Notes: a model not told the origin generated them from the sequence alone. 64,000 nt of DNA from Prevotella multiformis DSM 16608 (GCF_000191065.1 NZ_GL872283.1:1296447-1360446), one strand, 5' to 3'. Counted from the first letter of the stretch, positions 24,568 through 34,068 are shown. Translations and numbers: made by a program.

Positions 24568-26580
24568 ATGACACACAAGCATTACGACCTGAAGAAAGAC
24601 GAACGCTACTTACAGCTGCTGGGACAGTCGTTCCCGAACATTGCTGATGCCACCACAGAAATCATCAACCTTGAAGCCATTGCCCACCTCCCCAAGGGCA
24701 CGGAGCACTTCCTCGCCGACATACACGGCGAATACCAGGCTTTCCAGCATGTACTGAAGAACGCTTCAGGCAATATAAAACGAAAGGTAAACGAACTCTT
24801 CGGAGACACGCTCCGCAGTACGGAGAAACGCGAGCTGTGTACGCTGATCTACTATCCGGAACAGAAACTGGAACTCGTAAAGCATGAGGAGAAGGACATC
24901 AATGACTGGTACCATATTACGATCTACAGGCTGATAGAGGTCTGCCGAGATGTTTCCAGCAAATACACCCGGTCAAAGGTACGCAAATCCCTGCCGCCAG
25001 ATTTCTCCTACATCATCCAGGAACTGCTGCACGAACACTCGGACGACAAGGACAAGACCGACTACGTGAGCGCCATCATCAAGACGATCATATCGACCGG
25101 ACGCGCCGACGACTTCATCATCGCCGTCTGCGAGGTCATCCAGCGGCTTGCCATCGACCAGCTGCACATCCTCGGCGATGTCTACGACCGCGGGCCGGGT
25201 GCCCACATCGTGATGGACACCCTGCAGAACTATCACACATGGGACATCACCTGGGGGAACCATGACATCCTGTGGATGGGGGCCTGCGCCGGCAATGACG
25301 CCTGCATCTGCAACGTCATCCGCATCGCCCTGCGTTATGCCAACATGGCGACCATAGAAGACGGGTACGGAATCAACCTTATCCAGCTGGCGACACTCGC
25401 CATGGACGTGTACGGCAACGACCCCTGCGAGGAATTCATGCCGAAAGTGTCGAAGGACAATCCGCTTGACGAGCGCAGCCTGACCTTGACCGCACAGATG
25501 CACAAGGCCATCAGTATTCTCCAGTTCAAGATCGAGTCGCAGATGATCGCCCGCCACCCGCTCTGGAAGATGGATGACCGCCGCCTGCTCCATGCCGTCG
25601 ATTACAAGAAAGGCACGATTGTCGTGGACGGAAAAGAATACAAGATGCGTTCCTGCAATTTCCCGACCATCAACCCTGACCAGCCCGACCAGCTCACTGA
25701 GGAGGAGCAGCTTCTCATCGACCGCCTGCACCACTCCTTCACTTCCAGCGAGAAACTGCGCAGCCACATCCGGGCGCTGCTCCGTCACGGCTGTATGTAC
25801 AACATCGTCAATCACAACCTGCTCTATCACGCATCCATTCCGCTTACAAAAGACGGAAAGCTGAAAGAGGTGGAAATCGCACCGGGTGAGAAACTGAAAG
25901 GCAAGGAACTGCTTTATCAGACCGGCATGAAGATACGCTCCGCCTTCCAGACGAACAGCGACCTGCAGACGGAGGAGGAACACCAGGATGCCGTCGACTT
26001 CTTCCTCTATCTATGGTGCGGACCGGACAGCCCGCTCTTCGATAAAGCCAAGATGGCTACTTTCGAACGGTATTTCCTGACCGAGAAAGAGACGCACAAG
26101 GAGGCAAAGGGTTACTACTTCACCATGCGCGACAATGAACAGACCGTCGACATGATCATGGACGAGTTCGGTGTACAACAGCCCAACCGCCACATCATCA
26201 ACGGCCATGTGCCCGTCCATGTCGTCAAGGGAGAAAGCCCTATCAAAGCCAACGGGAAGCTGATGGTCATCGACGGAGGATTCTCACAGGCCTATCACAA
26301 GGAGACGGGCATCGCCGGCTATACCCTCGTCTACCATTCCCGCGGTTTCCAGCTTGTCCAGCACGAGCCGTTCACATCCGCTGAAGATGCCATCAAACGG
26401 GGTACGGACATCGTTTCGACGACCCAGATCGTCGAGATGAATCAGCATCGGCTCCGGGTCGAAGATACCGACAAGGGGAAAGAGCTGCGGCTTCAGATTG
26501 AAGCTCTCAAGGAACTGCTTTACGCTTATCGCTGCGGTTTCCTCACCGAGCACGAACGGAAAACCCCGCCCAAGGCATAA
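24568..26580 (+). CDS. fbp: fructose-1,6-bisphosphatase class III
   Basis: A 670-residue class III FBPase (Firmicutes/Bacteroidota type), which removes the 1-phosphate of fructose-1,6-bisphosphate in gluconeogenesis. Metallophosphoesterase motifs are clear: FLADIHGEYQAF near residue 50, LGDVYDRGPGAH near 205, WGNHDILWMGA near 230 and NGHVPVHVVKGESPIKANGK near 545. Length matches the family. It ends the plus-strand transcript, and a strong hairpin lies 364 bases downstream. Being coupled to lysA and two glycosyltransferase genes is unusual; pfkA, encoding the opposing glycolytic enzyme, lies 8 kb away. Confidence 0.93.
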   Translation: MTHKHYDLKKDERYLQLLGQSFPNIADATTEIINLEAIAHLPKGTEHFLADIHGEYQAFQHVLKNASGNIKRKVNELFGDTLRSTEKRELCTLIYYPEQKLELVKHEEKDINDWYHITIYRLIEVCRDVSSKYTRSKVRKSLPPDFSYIIQELLHEHSDDKDKTDYVSAIIKTIISTGRADDFIIAVCEVIQRLAIDQLHILGDVYDRGPGAHIVMDTLQNYHTWDITWGNHDILWMGACAGNDACICNVIRIALRYANMATIEDGYGINLIQLATLAMDVYGNDPCEEFMPKVSKDNPLDERSLTLTAQMHKAISILQFKIESQMIARHPLWKMDDRRLLHAVDYKKGTIVVDGKEYKMRSCNFPTINPDQPDQLTEEEQLLIDRLHHSFTSSEKLRSHIRALLRHGCMYNIVNHNLLYHASIPLTKDGKLKEVEIAPGEKLKGKELLYQTGMKIRSAFQTNSDLQTEEEHQDAVDFFLYLWCGPDSPLFDKAKMATFERYFLTEKETHKEAKGYYFTMRDNEQTVDMIMDEFGVQQPNRHIINGHVPVHVVKGESPIKANGKLMVIDGGFSQAYHKETGIAGYTLVYHSRGFQLVQHEPFTSAEDAIKRGTDIVSTTQIVEMNQHRLRVEDTDKGKELRLQIEALKELLYAYRCGFLTEHERKTPPKA

Positions 26581-26593
26581 AGGACAACCGCTG

Positions 26594-26785
26594 CAGTCTG
26601 GTAAACGGGACTCCGTATAAGCCGGGCATCCGCTCCTCAACGCATATAGGACGATGACCGGGACGAACCGGCTGCACCGTCTCCTGCCGATGTGCTGATG
26701 CCCGACACATACCGTGCTGATGTCCGACACCAGTCGTGATGAAGCCTTGTACGTTTACAATCTGTTGCCCGGATGGGGACAGCCC
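26594..26785. repeat. interspersed intergenic repeat, copy 1
   Basis: About 190 bases that align by eye with 56096-56250. Shared blocks include GTAAAC, CCTGCCGATGTGCTGATG, a CCGAxAC-GTCG block and a TTGYACG block. Here a GTGCTGATGYCCGACAC subunit is present twice. The copy lies just after the fbp stop codon between convergent genes. Confidence 0.6.
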
Positions 26786-26943
26786 GTAGGACAAACAGAT
26801 ACGTACTGTCCGAACACAACGTAACTTATTGTAAGAAGGATCCGCTTCCCAAGAGAAAACGAGAAACCACCGGTTGAAAGAAAACTGCGTGCAGGAATCT
26901 ATGCAATGCAGGTCTTGCCGATAGCGATAGAAAACGATAAAAG

Positions 26944-27030
26944 AACAGCGCAAGAGCAAGAAAAGTATGGAAGAGACCGTCCTGCGAGGAGATACGGTCA
27001 GCCATACTTTTCTTGCTCTTGCACTGTTTT
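26944..27030 (+). terminator. long hairpin terminator between convergent genes
   Basis: A 21-base perfect stem (26950-26970 with 27002-27022), extended by five more pairs after one mismatch, encloses a second small stem (GACCGT/ACGGTC). TTTTTTAT follows on the plus strand. It serves fbp and perhaps also the minus-strand gene. Confidence 0.8.
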
Positions 27031-27054
27031 TTATATCTGATGTCTTTAAGCAGG

Positions 27055-27720
27055 TCAGACAATCGTCACCTCCAGTCTGATCCGCAGCATGAGGCCTATC
27101 ACCCGCAGCAGCTTCGCCTTGTCCTTGGTCGTGTTAGGAACCATTATCCAGCGGTTCTCGACGATCTGCAGCTGAGAATGAACCTTCCGGGAGGTTGCTA
27201 TCAGTTCATGGCCGCTCCACGTCAGATGTAAACGCATCACATTGTCAACGCCGAGCCGGCGGATCGTCCCAAGATAGACATCCAGTGCACTTCCGTTTGC
27301 AACGTATATCCCATCGGGCAACCTGACCCGGATCCGGTCTTTCGTCCGGCTCCTCTTTTCTTTGTCGGCATCAACCTGGACTTCAAAATCCGTACCTGTC
27401 TCAATAGACAGATTCAATGACAACTGATCGCTGATGACCCGCAGCTGCATATACTTATTGTCGGTCGACGACTGGGTATTCAGATACCAGCCGTCACAGA
27501 CGGATTTCATCCACGCCTTGTATTTGGGATAAATCTCCCTGGCAAGTATCGGAAGATGGCATAAATCCAGCTTTATCAAAGGGAATTTGTCCGACCCGAT
27601 CGTCCTCAATACAGCAATCATCGTTGCAGAAGCATTGTTGCAGCAGATCACCTTCCCATCAGGAAAAGTAACACGGATGAGTTTCTTTTTCGCTCTGAGT
27701 CTCCCGTTCTCAATTTCCAT
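27055..27720 (-). CDS. protein with two tandem copies of an unnamed about 95-residue domain
   Basis: A 221-residue cytoplasmic protein I cannot name. It contains an internal duplication. Copy 1 begins IRVTFPDGKVICCNNAS and ends GWYLNTQSSTDNKYMQLRVI. Copy 2 begins IRVRLPDGIYVANGSALDVY and ends NRWIMVPNTTKDKAKLLRVI. Each then closes with a beta strand (LSLNLSIET, LRIRLEVTI). The order 'IRVxxPDG - helix - LxxIG - WxxxxxTTxxKxxxLRVI' is kept in both. I have an impression of similar modules in Bacteroidota proteins near restriction genes, but no nuclease motif is visible here and no restriction gene is adjacent. It stands alone between convergent fbp and the co-directional GH95 gene. Confidence 0.75.
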   Translation of the reverse strand: MEIENGRLRAKKKLIRVTFPDGKVICCNNASATMIAVLRTIGSDKFPLIKLDLCHLPILAREIYPKYKAWMKSVCDGWYLNTQSSTDNKYMQLRVISDQLSLNLSIETGTDFEVQVDADKEKRSRTKDRIRVRLPDGIYVANGSALDVYLGTIRRLGVDNVMRLHLTWSGHELIATSRKVHSQLQIVENRWIMVPNTTKDKAKLLRVIGLMLRIRLEVTIV

Positions 27721-27861
27721 TTTATCTTATTTTAGTTGAACATCCGGTTAAACGGTAATACCTGTCTGAGAATGTAGACCGCACAGATGCAGAAGCGGCA
27801 CCGTCCCGCCACGGCTACGGTCAGAAAGCAATCCGAGGAGGCAGGAGGGACGCTCCGGTCA

Positions 27862-30405
27862 CTATCTGCACTTGCATGCCCTGCCGGGATTGTGCTTAGG
27901 AACAAGGACATACACACCGTCTCTGACCGTCGGGAAACTGATTTCGTCTCCGCCTGCACATCGAAAAGCAACGGGCCGCCCGTCACCTGCCGTCACGATG
28001 AAGTCTTTTGCCAGACCCGCATACTTCACCACACAGGTGGAACCGGCACCGGAGACGATCCGCACCTTCGCAGCCCGTGCCTTTTCCCATGCTATGTCGA
28101 CCGTGAAGTTGCCGACAGCCTTCAGTCCCTTGACCGATCCTTTGTCCCAGAAAGCTGCCGGTAAAGCCGGCAGAAGAACGAGCTTTCCACTATAACTCTG
28201 CAAGAGCATCTCTGCGACACCTGCCGTATAGCCGAAGTTGCCGTCAATCTGATAGGGTGCATGGGCATCCCACAGGTTCTCATAGATGCCGCCTGCCCCC
28301 TCATTCACATCCGTCGTCCACGTCTGCTGCAAGGCCCGCCTGATGAGGTTGTGACAGTGCTGCCCCTCGTGCGCACGGGCATTGAGATTGATCTTATGAC
28401 CGAGCGACCACCCGGTGCCATGACCGTCGCCGCGGGCAATCAGCGATGTGCGTGCGGCCTGGAACACGGCCTTGTCCGCATCTCCGCTGATCTGGCTGCA
28501 AGGATAGAGCCCCATCAGGTGGGAGATATGGCGGTGTGCCCTGTACTCGTCCACTCCGATCTTGCCGGGGTTGTTGAACTGTGACGTGTACTTCCACTCC
28601 CGCAGATAGGTCTGTCCGTCAGCAGGGTTGACTTCCGTATGACAGCCATCGTCGAGCAGGGTGAAATAGGCCGCAAGGGAATCACGGAACGTCCTTGAGA
28701 CCACCTCGTCACCAAGCACCTCGATGGCCTTGCGGGTGTTGTTGAACAGATCCCAGACCAGCTGCTGACTGTGCGCGGTGGCGTTCTCCGTCGGGCCATG
28801 CTCCGGCGACCACTCTTCAGGACACTCGTATGTGCCGTCGGCGCCCTTCACCAGCTTCCGCAGCCAATAGTCAACGGCCGACTTCATCACCGGGAAAGCC
28901 TGCCTACGCAGGTATTCCCTGTCCAGCGTGTAAGCATAGTGCTGCCACAGATGCTGGCAATACCATGCGTTGGCGACCGTATAGGTGTTGGCGAAGGTGG
29001 TGCCAGAGCCATAGATGTTGTTCTCGGTCGGCAACGTCCAGCCGGCATCCACCTTTCCCATGTCCCTGGCAAAGCGTCGCCAGGCAGGCTTCACACACGC
29101 CTCACGGTAAATGTAATCGAGGAACGGACGGTGCAGCTCCGAAAGGTTGGTCGGCTCTGCCGGCCAGTAATTCATCTGCACATTGATGTTGGCATGGATG
29201 TCAGCGTGCCAGGCAGGGGCGTTGCTGTTGTTCCAGATTCCCTGCAGGTTGGCAGGGAGAGAGACGCCGCGGCTGGAACTGATCAGCAGATAACGCCCGT
29301 AACTGAAATAAAGCTCTTCCAGGAAGAGGTTGCCTTGCGGATCGGCGCGGTAGCCGCTGATAAGCTGCGGGGTCGGAACGTCACTCCCGGTGCTGCAGAG
29401 GGTAAGCAGACAACGGTCGAAGAGCGACTTGTAATCGGCTTTGTGAGCAGCCAGCAGGGCATCATACCCCTTACGCCGGGCACCGTCGACAGCGGCCATC
29501 GCACGGCCGGCAAGCTGTTCCGTACCGGAAACATATTCGGGAGCTGCCGCATCGAAGTCGGTCAGACCACGGAGATAGACCGTCATGCTGTTGGCGTCAC
29601 TCACCTCGACAAGACCCTCCGCATTCTTTGTGACCGTACCGCCGTCCGCTACGATGCGTGCTGCACAGCAGTAGCTTTCCGGGGTGGCCTCCCCCTCATC
29701 GTTCTGCCGCCCGACCTGTCCGTCAAAGGTAATCGTAGCCCGGCCGGGACCGTCTACCGTATAGCTTACATGCGACCCATTCTGATCTTTCAGGGCAAGC
29801 GTCGTGTTGATCATCCCGCCCCGTGTGGCAGTGTATCTGATCACGACACAGCTGTCCGGATTGCTCGCAAAGTAAGTACGGCTGTACCCTACTCCATCCA
29901 TACTGAACCGTACGCCTGCCACGGCGTCGTTGATGTCAAGGTAACGCACATAGTCCGTCACTCCTTTCATGCCGCGGCTGCGGATAAGAAGATTGCCGAA
30001 GTTCAGATAACTGCCATAAGCGGCCGTGCTGGTCAGACCGCCGAGCTTGCCGCTCCATAGCGTCTTGTCATTGAACTGCACGTCGTCAACGACAATCTGC
30101 CCCATCACGGTCGCCCCGAACTGGCCGTTGCCGACGGGCAGACAGGAAGTCATCCAGTCCGTCGCAGGCCTGGTGTACCAAAGCGTGTATCTGTTGGCAG
30201 GCCTGAATGCAGCAATGCCTGTCACGGACACCGAATCATCATCAGGCACGCCGCCGCCTCCACGGGCTCCGCCCATCCAAGAGCATACGCCCCTTACGGG
30301 AGCCGCACGGCCGCACCTTCCGACCGACTTTCCTTCAGCGGATAGCGAACCACAGACCGCCAGAGAAAGGGCGGCAAACAAGGTCTTTGCTTTTATATTG
30401 TTCAT
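27862..30405 (-). CDS. GH95 alpha-L-fucosidase, secreted
   Basis: A predicted 847-residue exported glycosidase. ATG 30405 opens a good signal peptide (MNNIKAKTLFAALSLAVC); an upstream TTG at 30441 is rejected. GH95 landmarks: N-terminal domain LWYTRPATDWMTSCLPVGNG and FNDKTLWSG; catalytic-centre segment HANINVQMNYWPAEPTN carrying the paired Asn residues; EEWSPEHGPTEN with the acid-region Glu; and YQIDGNFGYTAGVAEMLLQS with the late Asp. GH95 enzymes remove alpha-1,2-linked fucose by inversion, typically from mucin or milk-type glycans. It lies 392 bases downstream of a GH20 gene on the same strand. An about 40-residue Gly/Arg-rich linker after the signal peptide is unusual. Confidence 0.9.
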   Translation of the reverse strand: MNNIKAKTLFAALSLAVCGSLSAEGKSVGRCGRAAPVRGVCSWMGGARGGGGVPDDDSVSVTGIAAFRPANRYTLWYTRPATDWMTSCLPVGNGQFGATVMGQIVVDDVQFNDKTLWSGKLGGLTSTAAYGSYLNFGNLLIRSRGMKGVTDYVRYLDINDAVAGVRFSMDGVGYSRTYFASNPDSCVVIRYTATRGGMINTTLALKDQNGSHVSYTVDGPGRATITFDGQVGRQNDEGEATPESYCCAARIVADGGTVTKNAEGLVEVSDANSMTVYLRGLTDFDAAAPEYVSGTEQLAGRAMAAVDGARRKGYDALLAAHKADYKSLFDRCLLTLCSTGSDVPTPQLISGYRADPQGNLFLEELYFSYGRYLLISSSRGVSLPANLQGIWNNSNAPAWHADIHANINVQMNYWPAEPTNLSELHRPFLDYIYREACVKPAWRRFARDMGKVDAGWTLPTENNIYGSGTTFANTYTVANAWYCQHLWQHYAYTLDREYLRRQAFPVMKSAVDYWLRKLVKGADGTYECPEEWSPEHGPTENATAHSQQLVWDLFNNTRKAIEVLGDEVVSRTFRDSLAAYFTLLDDGCHTEVNPADGQTYLREWKYTSQFNNPGKIGVDEYRAHRHISHLMGLYPCSQISGDADKAVFQAARTSLIARGDGHGTGWSLGHKINLNARAHEGQHCHNLIRRALQQTWTTDVNEGAGGIYENLWDAHAPYQIDGNFGYTAGVAEMLLQSYSGKLVLLPALPAAFWDKGSVKGLKAVGNFTVDIAWEKARAAKVRIVSGAGSTCVVKYAGLAKDFIVTAGDGRPVAFRCAGGDEISFPTVRDGVYVLVPKHNPGRACKCR

Positions 30406-30797
30406 TCTTATACATGTCGTGTCCTTGCGCCGAGACCTCAATCCCTGACCTCAGACCACTTTCGGGCTTCCAGTTGAATATGAATACCAGTTCCTGACCG
30501 GAAAAGGTACGGTATTTTTGAAAGATATGATGTGATATTGAAGTATTTTATACCATAAGAAACGAGCCGGAACTGACCTTGCCGACCCCATAATGCCTGT
30601 CGTCCCATCCCGTTACCTGCAGCCTCCCCTGCTTTCTTCGCATGCATGCACAGCCTGCTATGGACACATAAGAAGAAAGCAGCATCCGCCCGGACAGATC
30701 GGCAGAAGTCCATCGACGGTCTTCCCACAGACCTCGCCTTACAGTACAGTTCACAGAGGCCATGCCCTGAGAGCAGGGGACAGAGGCCTCATGCCGC
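30406..30797. other. 392-base gap between GH20 and GH95 genes
   Basis: No gene is supported. A short interrupted stem (30756-30761 with 30785-30790) follows the GH20 stop on the minus strand but lacks a T-run. A near -7 sequence (TATCTTTC on the minus strand) is present around 30520, so GH95 may have its own start. Confidence 0.4.
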
Positions 30798-32399
30798 TCA
30801 CTTGAACAGATCCTGACAGGCTTTCCAGCCGAAATGCCTGTAGAGCCGGTTGAGGCGTGCCTCCCGCTCCCTGAAGGAGGCAAAGTCCTTCCTGCCGTTC
30901 TCCGTCCATCCTGTCTCCGACACGGCGGCGACCCGCGGAAGAAGCTGGTAGAAGGCCAGATCACGCCCTACGATATATTCTGTCCAGAGATTTGCCTGTA
31001 CCCCTTTTATATGCTGTTTCAGCTCGGGAGACGCATCTTCGGGCACCGGATTATAACCGTAGGTCGTCTCCACCGGCAGCAGACCTCCGATGAGGGTCAG
31101 GGCATCGTTCTTCGTCTGGTAATAATCAAGATAATAGTAGGCCGTCGGCGACATGATGGCATCCAGTCCACGGCGGGCAGCCTCCTGTCCTCCAGACACA
31201 CCTCGCCAGCTCATGACGGTCGTCCCTTTGTCTACATCCCCTTCGAGGATCTCGTCCCATCCGATGATCCTACGTCCTTTCTCTGCCAGATGCTTTGCCA
31301 CTCGGTTCATGAAACAGACCTGCAGCCGGCCCTCCGCAGAGAACCCATCCGTCCCTTTCAGTCCCAGACGCTGAATCTCCGCCTGACAGCGTGGGCACGA
31401 CTTCCAGCGGTCGCGCGGAGCCTCATCTCCGCCGAGATGGATGTACTTCGACGGGAAGATCTCCAGCAGTTCGTCCAGGACATTGTACACGAACTCATAG
31501 GTCTTGGGATTGCCTGCACAGAGAATATCGGGAAATACGCCCCACTCCTCCGCTACCTTGTAAGGGCCTCCGGTACAGCCCAGTTCGGGATAGGCGGCCA
31601 GAGCACCGAGCATGTGTCCCGGCATATCGATTTCGGGAATCACGGTGATGTAACGGTCGGCAGCATACTTCACGACTTCACGCATATCCTCCTTAGTGTA
31701 ATAACCACCGTAAGGCGTGTCGTCATAGAGCCCCGTCATGCGCCCGATAACGGTCTGTGCCCGCTTCGACCCCACCTCGGTGAGCCGGGGATAGCGGTCG
31801 ATCTGCACACGCCATCCCTGATCCTCGGTAAGGTGCCAGTGGAAAATGTTGATGTTGTGGAGTGCCAGCATATCAATGAACTCCTTGATGAAACTCAGCT
31901 TGAAATAGTGGCGGGCACAGTCGAGCATCGTCCCCCGATAGCTGAAACGGGGATGGTCGGCAATTCGGACGGCAGGAAAACCGACGGTCTCCGTCTGCTC
32001 CACCGGAAGCGACTTGCGCAGCGTCTGGATTCCATAGAACACTCCGCGAGGAGTTCTGCCCTCCACGGTGATGCCCTTGGGCTTCACGGTGATGACGTAT
32101 CCCTCCTCGTTCTCTATCCCGGTGTTGAGCTTCAGTGTGATGGCAGTCCCCTTCTTGTCGGCGCCCCCCACTGCGATTCCCGTAGCCTCCCGGATATACT
32201 GCTTCAGGAACGAAGCATTGCGATACATCGCCTCGTCCGTCCCCACAACGTTGACGACGGAATTTCCGTCCAGGACAAATGCCCCTCCTTTCCCTGCCGT
32301 AATGCTCTGCGGCAAAGGAACTACCTGATAATTGGCCTCTGTGGCATGGAGCGAAAGGCACGCTATCATCATAGCCACGGAAAACAAGATTTTCTTCAT
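30798..32399 (-). CDS. GH20 beta-N-acetylhexosaminidase, secreted
   Basis: A 533-residue enzyme. ATG 32399 begins a clean signal peptide (MKKILFSVAMMIACLSLHAT); upstream in-frame codons are ignored. A GH20b N-terminal alpha/beta domain (residues about 25-145) precedes the catalytic barrel: RGTMLDCARHYF, NIFHWHLTEDQGWRVQI and the catalytic pair D325-E326 in YIHLGGDEAPRD. It cleaves terminal beta-GlcNAc or GalNAc using the substrate acetamido group. With the GH95 fucosidase next door and the GH18 operon it fits stepwise trimming of host N- or O-glycans in the periplasm or at the surface. Confidence 0.93.
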   Translation of the reverse strand: MKKILFSVAMMIACLSLHATEANYQVVPLPQSITAGKGGAFVLDGNSVVNVVGTDEAMYRNASFLKQYIREATGIAVGGADKKGTAITLKLNTGIENEEGYVITVKPKGITVEGRTPRGVFYGIQTLRKSLPVEQTETVGFPAVRIADHPRFSYRGTMLDCARHYFKLSFIKEFIDMLALHNINIFHWHLTEDQGWRVQIDRYPRLTEVGSKRAQTVIGRMTGLYDDTPYGGYYTKEDMREVVKYAADRYITVIPEIDMPGHMLGALAAYPELGCTGGPYKVAEEWGVFPDILCAGNPKTYEFVYNVLDELLEIFPSKYIHLGGDEAPRDRWKSCPRCQAEIQRLGLKGTDGFSAEGRLQVCFMNRVAKHLAEKGRRIIGWDEILEGDVDKGTTVMSWRGVSGGQEAARRGLDAIMSPTAYYYLDYYQTKNDALTLIGGLLPVETTYGYNPVPEDASPELKQHIKGVQANLWTEYIVGRDLAFYQLLPRVAAVSETGWTENGRKDFASFREREARLNRLYRHFGWKACQDLFK

Positions 32400-32541
32400 G
32401 CTGTCTTTTACTGGATGATGGGTATTTAGGTCTTTATGAAGTAAGCCTGCATGCAGGCTGATGCCAAAGAGGGAACATGAGCAGACCGTATAGAAGCGGT
32501 CAACACTTCGTGTCTTCTTCAGAACCTGCCGGAATGCTGCA

Positions 32542-32571
32542 CAAAGATACAAAAAAGATCAATAATTCCAA
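32542..32571 (-). promoter_or_regulatory. promoter of the GH20 gene
   Basis: On the minus strand TTG (32571-32569), 19 bases, then TATCTTTG (32549-32542). It matches the Bacteroidota consensus apart from the first T of the -33 box. The leader is about 135 bases. Confidence 0.7.
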
Positions 32572-32880
32572 GGAGATCCAAAGAAAAAGTGCATGGAGGG
32601 GGAGCGCCAGAAACACACCGGCTCCGGTCGTCACCTGCCGGCAGAAAGAAAAGTCGGAAACTTTCCACAAACATGCCGGAGCATACTGTTCAGCTGAAAG
32701 GAAAGAATCAAAAGGGGAACATCTGAGGTCGGATATAAAAAGATAAAATATATTGACATCACACAGCAGCAGACTCCGTTGGAAACATCAAAATCTTCAG
32801 CCAATCGTCACGCTACAACTGACAGGAAGTCAAGTAATTGAAAAGCAGGCTTTCAACAGATGCCCGGTTGCATCTCAAAC

Positions 32881-32970
32881 AAGCACCCCTTAGCCCCTTG
32901 CCAAGCACCGACAACGTCCCAAGTGAGGCCTGATTGGAATGCAAACAAGCGTCTATTGATTCGCACGCAT
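32881..32970. repeat. degenerate 22-bp repeats, second site
   Basis: Units begin at 32881 and 32903 with AAGCACC, then continue more loosely (AGGCCTGATTGGAATGCAAAC, AAGCGTCTATTGATTCGCACG). The spacing is close to the 22-base array at 6951-7016, and both share AAGC starts and GCAA-type ends. Confidence 0.4.
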
Positions 32971-33339
32971 GAATTATCTTGACAAAAAACAGCAGACAGA
33001 CCGTCTCTTCCGTTTTGCTCTTTTGACATTACGCCTCTGCTTTCCCATGTCGCTATCCTTTTACAAGCAACCGGTTAAACGGTCTGCCTCTGTACTCATC
33101 AGCTCATTTTTCATAAAGGGAAATACAGAAGATGGCTTAATTGCATTGGGGACAAAAAACTACTGGCACAGCTTCAGCAGGATTCGAGCTTGCAGCAGGA
33201 ATGATTCCGCTGACAGGGAACCGTACGGTTGTGAGGGCATCTGCAAATAAGCAATATCAGGACAAGGAAGGCAGAGACGAGGCTGACACCTTTTGGTTTA
33301 AGAGCCATATAGATCATGATTGTACTTTTATGATCGGAC

Positions 33340-34011
33340 TCAGTGCATTTTTTCCATAAGCATACGGCCAAGTGGGATGCTGAGCCGCCGGGAAAGCCGT
33401 TCCAGTTCTTTCTTCCGCCCAGACTCCATGGGGCGGTCATAGAGCTGTTCGATGACGCATAAACGACCGATAGTGTCGTTGGGAAAAGGATCATCCACTA
33501 CTTCGGAAGGACAGTAGAATACGATGGCATTCAGGGATTCGTAAACTTTAATGGAGTCGGGAGCTCTATAATTGTAGAAAGCTACTTCCTTTTCCGTCAG
33601 CCCGCTGATTTTGTAAACAGCTGTCATGTCGTTGTCGAAAAAGTCATATCTGTATTGCCGTGCAAGGTAATCTCCGTCCTTGCAAAAGCAGGTGGGAGGG
33701 AAAAAGATGTCGCTTCCTATGACGTGAAGAAAAAAGGCGGACATCCACAGAAACGTCCCCGTCAATCCTCCGTAAAGGCGTACGGCCAGCTTCCACCTGC
33801 GTTTCCGTGCAGCCATCATCAGCGCAAAGGGCGACAAGAGAGCCACCCAGATCAGCCAGTAAGTCAGCCCCCAGCGCAAGTGGGTATCTTCAGGCAGCAG
33901 GATGTAGATCAATCCACAGAGCATCATCGATCCAAAGTGCAAAGTCGCAGCAATTACCAGTTCCTTGCATTGGACGAATGACTTTATTTTTCCGCATTGA
34001 GACCTGATCAT
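33340..34011 (-). CDS. small multi-pass membrane protein with C-terminal soluble domain
   Basis: A 223-residue protein of unknown function. ATG 34011 is used because the predicted transcription start lies at about 34030, on top of an in-frame GTG at 34032. There are about three membrane helices (IAATLHFGSMMLCGLIYILL, LTYWLIWVALLSPFALMMAA, LTGTFLWMSAFFLHVIGSDI). A soluble C-terminal domain follows, with YKISGLTEKEVAFYNYRAPD and LNAIVFYCPSEV. This layout and the GLTExx...ESLNAIVFY pattern resemble the frameshifted gene at 51963-52657 (GLSERQL...YDRLGVVVVGEV). It is divergent from pfkA. Confidence 0.7.
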   Translation of the reverse strand: MIRSQCGKIKSFVQCKELVIAATLHFGSMMLCGLIYILLPEDTHLRWGLTYWLIWVALLSPFALMMAARKRRWKLAVRLYGGLTGTFLWMSAFFLHVIGSDIFFPPTCFCKDGDYLARQYRYDFFDNDMTAVYKISGLTEKEVAFYNYRAPDSIKVYESLNAIVFYCPSEVVDDPFPNDTIGRLCVIEQLYDRPMESGRKKELERLSRRLSIPLGRMLMEKMH

Positions 34012-34036
34012 AATATTGCCAAAGTTTGTCACGTCA

Positions 34037-34068
34037 CAAAATTACGTTTTTCCGTGTTAACAGACAAA
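34037..34068 (-). promoter_or_regulatory. promoter of the 33340-34011 membrane-protein gene
   Basis: TTTG (34068-34065), 20 bases, TAATTTTG (34044-34037) on the minus strand. A full match to the consensus; the leader is only about 20 bases, which fixes the ATG at 34011. Confidence 0.75.

Larger units (their letters stand above)
26581..27054. other. 474-base convergent gap with interspersed repeat and terminator
   Basis: Between fbp and the minus-strand gene ending at 27055 lie an interspersed repeat copy (26594-26785) and a long hairpin terminator (26944-27030). No gene is supported. Confidence 0.6.
32400..33339. other. 940-base gap with degenerate 22-bp repeats
   Basis: It holds the GH20 promoter and, near 32881-32970, loose 22-base units starting AAGC and often ending GCAAAC or similar, like those at 6951-7016. 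No reading frame here has family motifs, and I support no gene. Confidence 0.45.

Noticed and set aside
24973..25983. 336-codon minus-strand frame opposite fbp
   Set aside because: Antisense shadow of the class III fructose-bisphosphatase gene, without family motifs.
28771..30060. 429-codon plus-strand frame opposite GH95
   Set aside because: Antisense shadow; the GH95 protein on the other strand has all its catalytic landmarks.
30834..32429. 531-codon plus-strand frame opposite GH20
   Set aside because: Antisense shadow; the GH20 frame has signal peptide and the catalytic Asp-Glu pair.
33100..33339. Small plus-strand genes or a tRNA in the 940-base gap
   Set aside because: No T-loop or anticodon-arm pattern, and the reading frames lack start-site context and motifs.
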